From contig JARIAA010000283.1 of NCBI GenBank assembly GCA_029264635.1, positions 1 to 7,059 on the forward strand: a DNA stretch of 7,059 nucleotides, in the 5' to 3' direction. The stretch is from Psychrobacter sp. Its GTDB lineage: Bacteria; Pseudomonadota; Gammaproteobacteria; Pseudomonadales; Moraxellaceae. A program made the position numbers and the translations under genes. Positions 5,995 through 7,059 of the stretch are shown piece by piece. Numbering within the stretch: the stretch's first letter is position 1; the number at the start of each line of letters is the position of its first letter. Below the pieces are notes generated by a model. That model was not told the origin of the DNA, ran no database searches, and worked only from the letters and a program-made list of their open reading frames with translations.

Positions 5995-7059
5995 ATGAGT
6001 ATCAAGCCCGTGGTCGCCCTAATTGGCCGCCCTAACGTAGGTAAATCCACTTTATTTAATCAGTTTACCAAAAGCCGTCAAGCTCTGGTTGCCGATCTAT
6101 CAGGTCTGACTCGGGATCGTCAATACGGTGACGCTGTCTATGAAGGCAAAGCCTTTATTGTCGTCGACACTGGTGGTATTGGTGAGGCAGACGATGGCAG
6201 GGGTGACATTGATGATTATATGTCTGAGCAGTCGCATACTGCGATTCATGAAGCAGATATTATTGTCTTTGTGGTCGATGCACGCGTGGGTATGATCGGC
6301 GCTGATGCAGAAATTGGTAAATTTTTGCACACGCTCGGTAAGCCTGTCTATGTCGTTGCTAATAAAGTTGATGGTGCTCATGACTCTGCGCCCGCAGAAT
6401 TCTACGCATTAGGGCTGGGCGAACCTTATCCAATGGCAGCAAGCCATGGTCGCGGAATGGGTAATCTGCTTGAAGTTTTAACAGCTGATATGCCAGAGCA
6501 AGAAGTGGTTAATGAGCCTGATGGTCTAAAGCTTGCAATTATCGGTCGTCCAAACGTTGGCAAATCGACTTTGGTCAACCGTTTACTAGGCGAAGATCGT
6601 GTCGTTGTGTTTGATATGCCAGGTACGACGCGTGATAGTATTTACATTCCTTACAAGCGTGATGGTAAAGATTATGTGCTGATTGATACGGCAGGGGTGC
6701 GTCGCCGTGGCCGTATTGACGAAAAAGTAGAGAAATTCTCTGTCATCAAGACGTTGCAAGCGATTGAGGACTCTAACGTTACTGTCATCGTTATCGATGC
6801 ACAAGAAGGGATTGTGGATCAAGATCTGCATATGATCGGCTATGCACTCGATGCAGGTCGTGCCTTAGTTGTCGCGATCAATAAATGGGATGGTCTGAGC
6901 CACGATCAAAAAGATTTGGTCAAGTTTGAGATGGAACGACGCTTTAATTTTATCCCTTACGTAAAAGTACATCTGATCTCTGCACTATATGGTAATGGCG
7001 TGGGCAATCTTTATCCGTCTATCTTACGTGCTTATCAATCTTCCATGTTTGAAGTATCA
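5995..7059 (+). CDS. der: Ribosome biogenesis GTPase Der/EngA, 3' end cut by window
   Basis: An essential tandem-GTPase that binds the 50S subunit and acts late in its assembly. The window holds 355 codons with no stop; E. coli Der has 490 residues, so roughly the last quarter, most of the KH-like domain, lies outside. G domain 1: G1 GRPNVGKST (11-19), G2 TRDR (39-42), G3 DTGG (58-61), G4 NKVD (123-126) and AASHGRGMGNLL (148-159). G domain 2: GRPNVGKST (184-192), PGTTRD (209-214), DTAGVRRRGRI (232-242 less the last residue), NKWD (296-299) and ISAL (329-332, G5). The two are joined by an acidic linker at about 163-178. The start of the KH-like domain follows from about 345. An in-frame TAA at 5989-5991, directly before the start, fixes ATG 5995 as the earliest start; GAGAG at 5984-5988 is a modest Shine-Dalgarno 6 bases away. 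Pro, usual before the first G2 Gly, is Ser36 here. It follows bamB as in other gammaproteobacteria. Confidence 0.96.
   Translation, partial: MSIKPVVALIGRPNVGKSTLFNQFTKSRQALVADLSGLTRDRQYGDAVYEGKAFIVVDTGGIGEADDGRGDIDDYMSEQSHTAIHEADIIVFVVDARVGMIGADAEIGKFLHTLGKPVYVVANKVDGAHDSAPAEFYALGLGEPYPMAASHGRGMGNLLEVLTADMPEQEVVNEPDGLKLAIIGRPNVGKSTLVNRLLGEDRVVVFDMPGTTRDSIYIPYKRDGKDYVLIDTAGVRRRGRIDEKVEKFSVIKTLQAIEDSNVTVIVIDAQEGIVDQDLHMIGYALDAGRALVVAINKWDGLSHDQKDLVKFEMERRFNFIPYVKVHLISALYGNGVGNLYPSILRAYQSSMFEVS

Noticed and set aside
1..7059. Mobile element, CRISPR, phage, toxin-antitoxin or defence system
   Set aside because: Nearly all the sequence is accounted for by six conserved housekeeping genes; no spaced repeats, transposase motifs or att-like duplications were seen.

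Overview
The window is a run of six housekeeping genes, all on the + strand: rodZ, ispG, hisS, yfgM, bamB and der. This is the conserved gammaproteobacterial cell-envelope, isoprenoid and translation cluster, which in related genomes usually continues upstream into pilF and rlmN. The organism is most likely a Moraxellaceae member, probably Psychrobacter or a close relative. That is inferred from the gene order, the HisRS and IspG sequences, and moderately AT-rich DNA with A/T-rich spacers; no lookup was possible.

Layout: rodZ (14-847) is a cytoskeletal and cell-shape membrane protein. ispG (987-2102) is the Fe4S4 enzyme of the MEP isoprenoid pathway. hisS (2184-3485) is histidyl-tRNA synthetase. 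yfgM (3557-4372) is an inner-membrane TPR protein of the Sec/periplasmic chaperone network. bamB (4491-5699) is the beta-propeller lipoprotein of the outer-membrane BAM complex. der (5995-7059) is a double-GTPase ribosome assembly factor that runs off the window end. The gaps between genes are 139, 81, 71, 118 and 295 bases. There are no overlaps, so the genes may be read together but with room for internal promoters.

The 295-base bamB-der gap is the richest non-coding stretch. It holds an 8-bp perfect stem-loop (possible terminator), a perfect 9-bp A/T tandem repeat, and a candidate promoter placed so that the A/T repeat would act as an UP element for der. Functionally the cluster joins envelope biogenesis (RodZ, YfgM, BamB; IspG supplies isoprenoid precursors for the undecaprenyl carrier) with translation (HisRS, Der).

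I saw no mobile element, CRISPR array, tRNA, rRNA, phage gene or sign of horizontal transfer, and no convincing undescribed system. The findings are modest: small sequence peculiarities within or between well-known genes.
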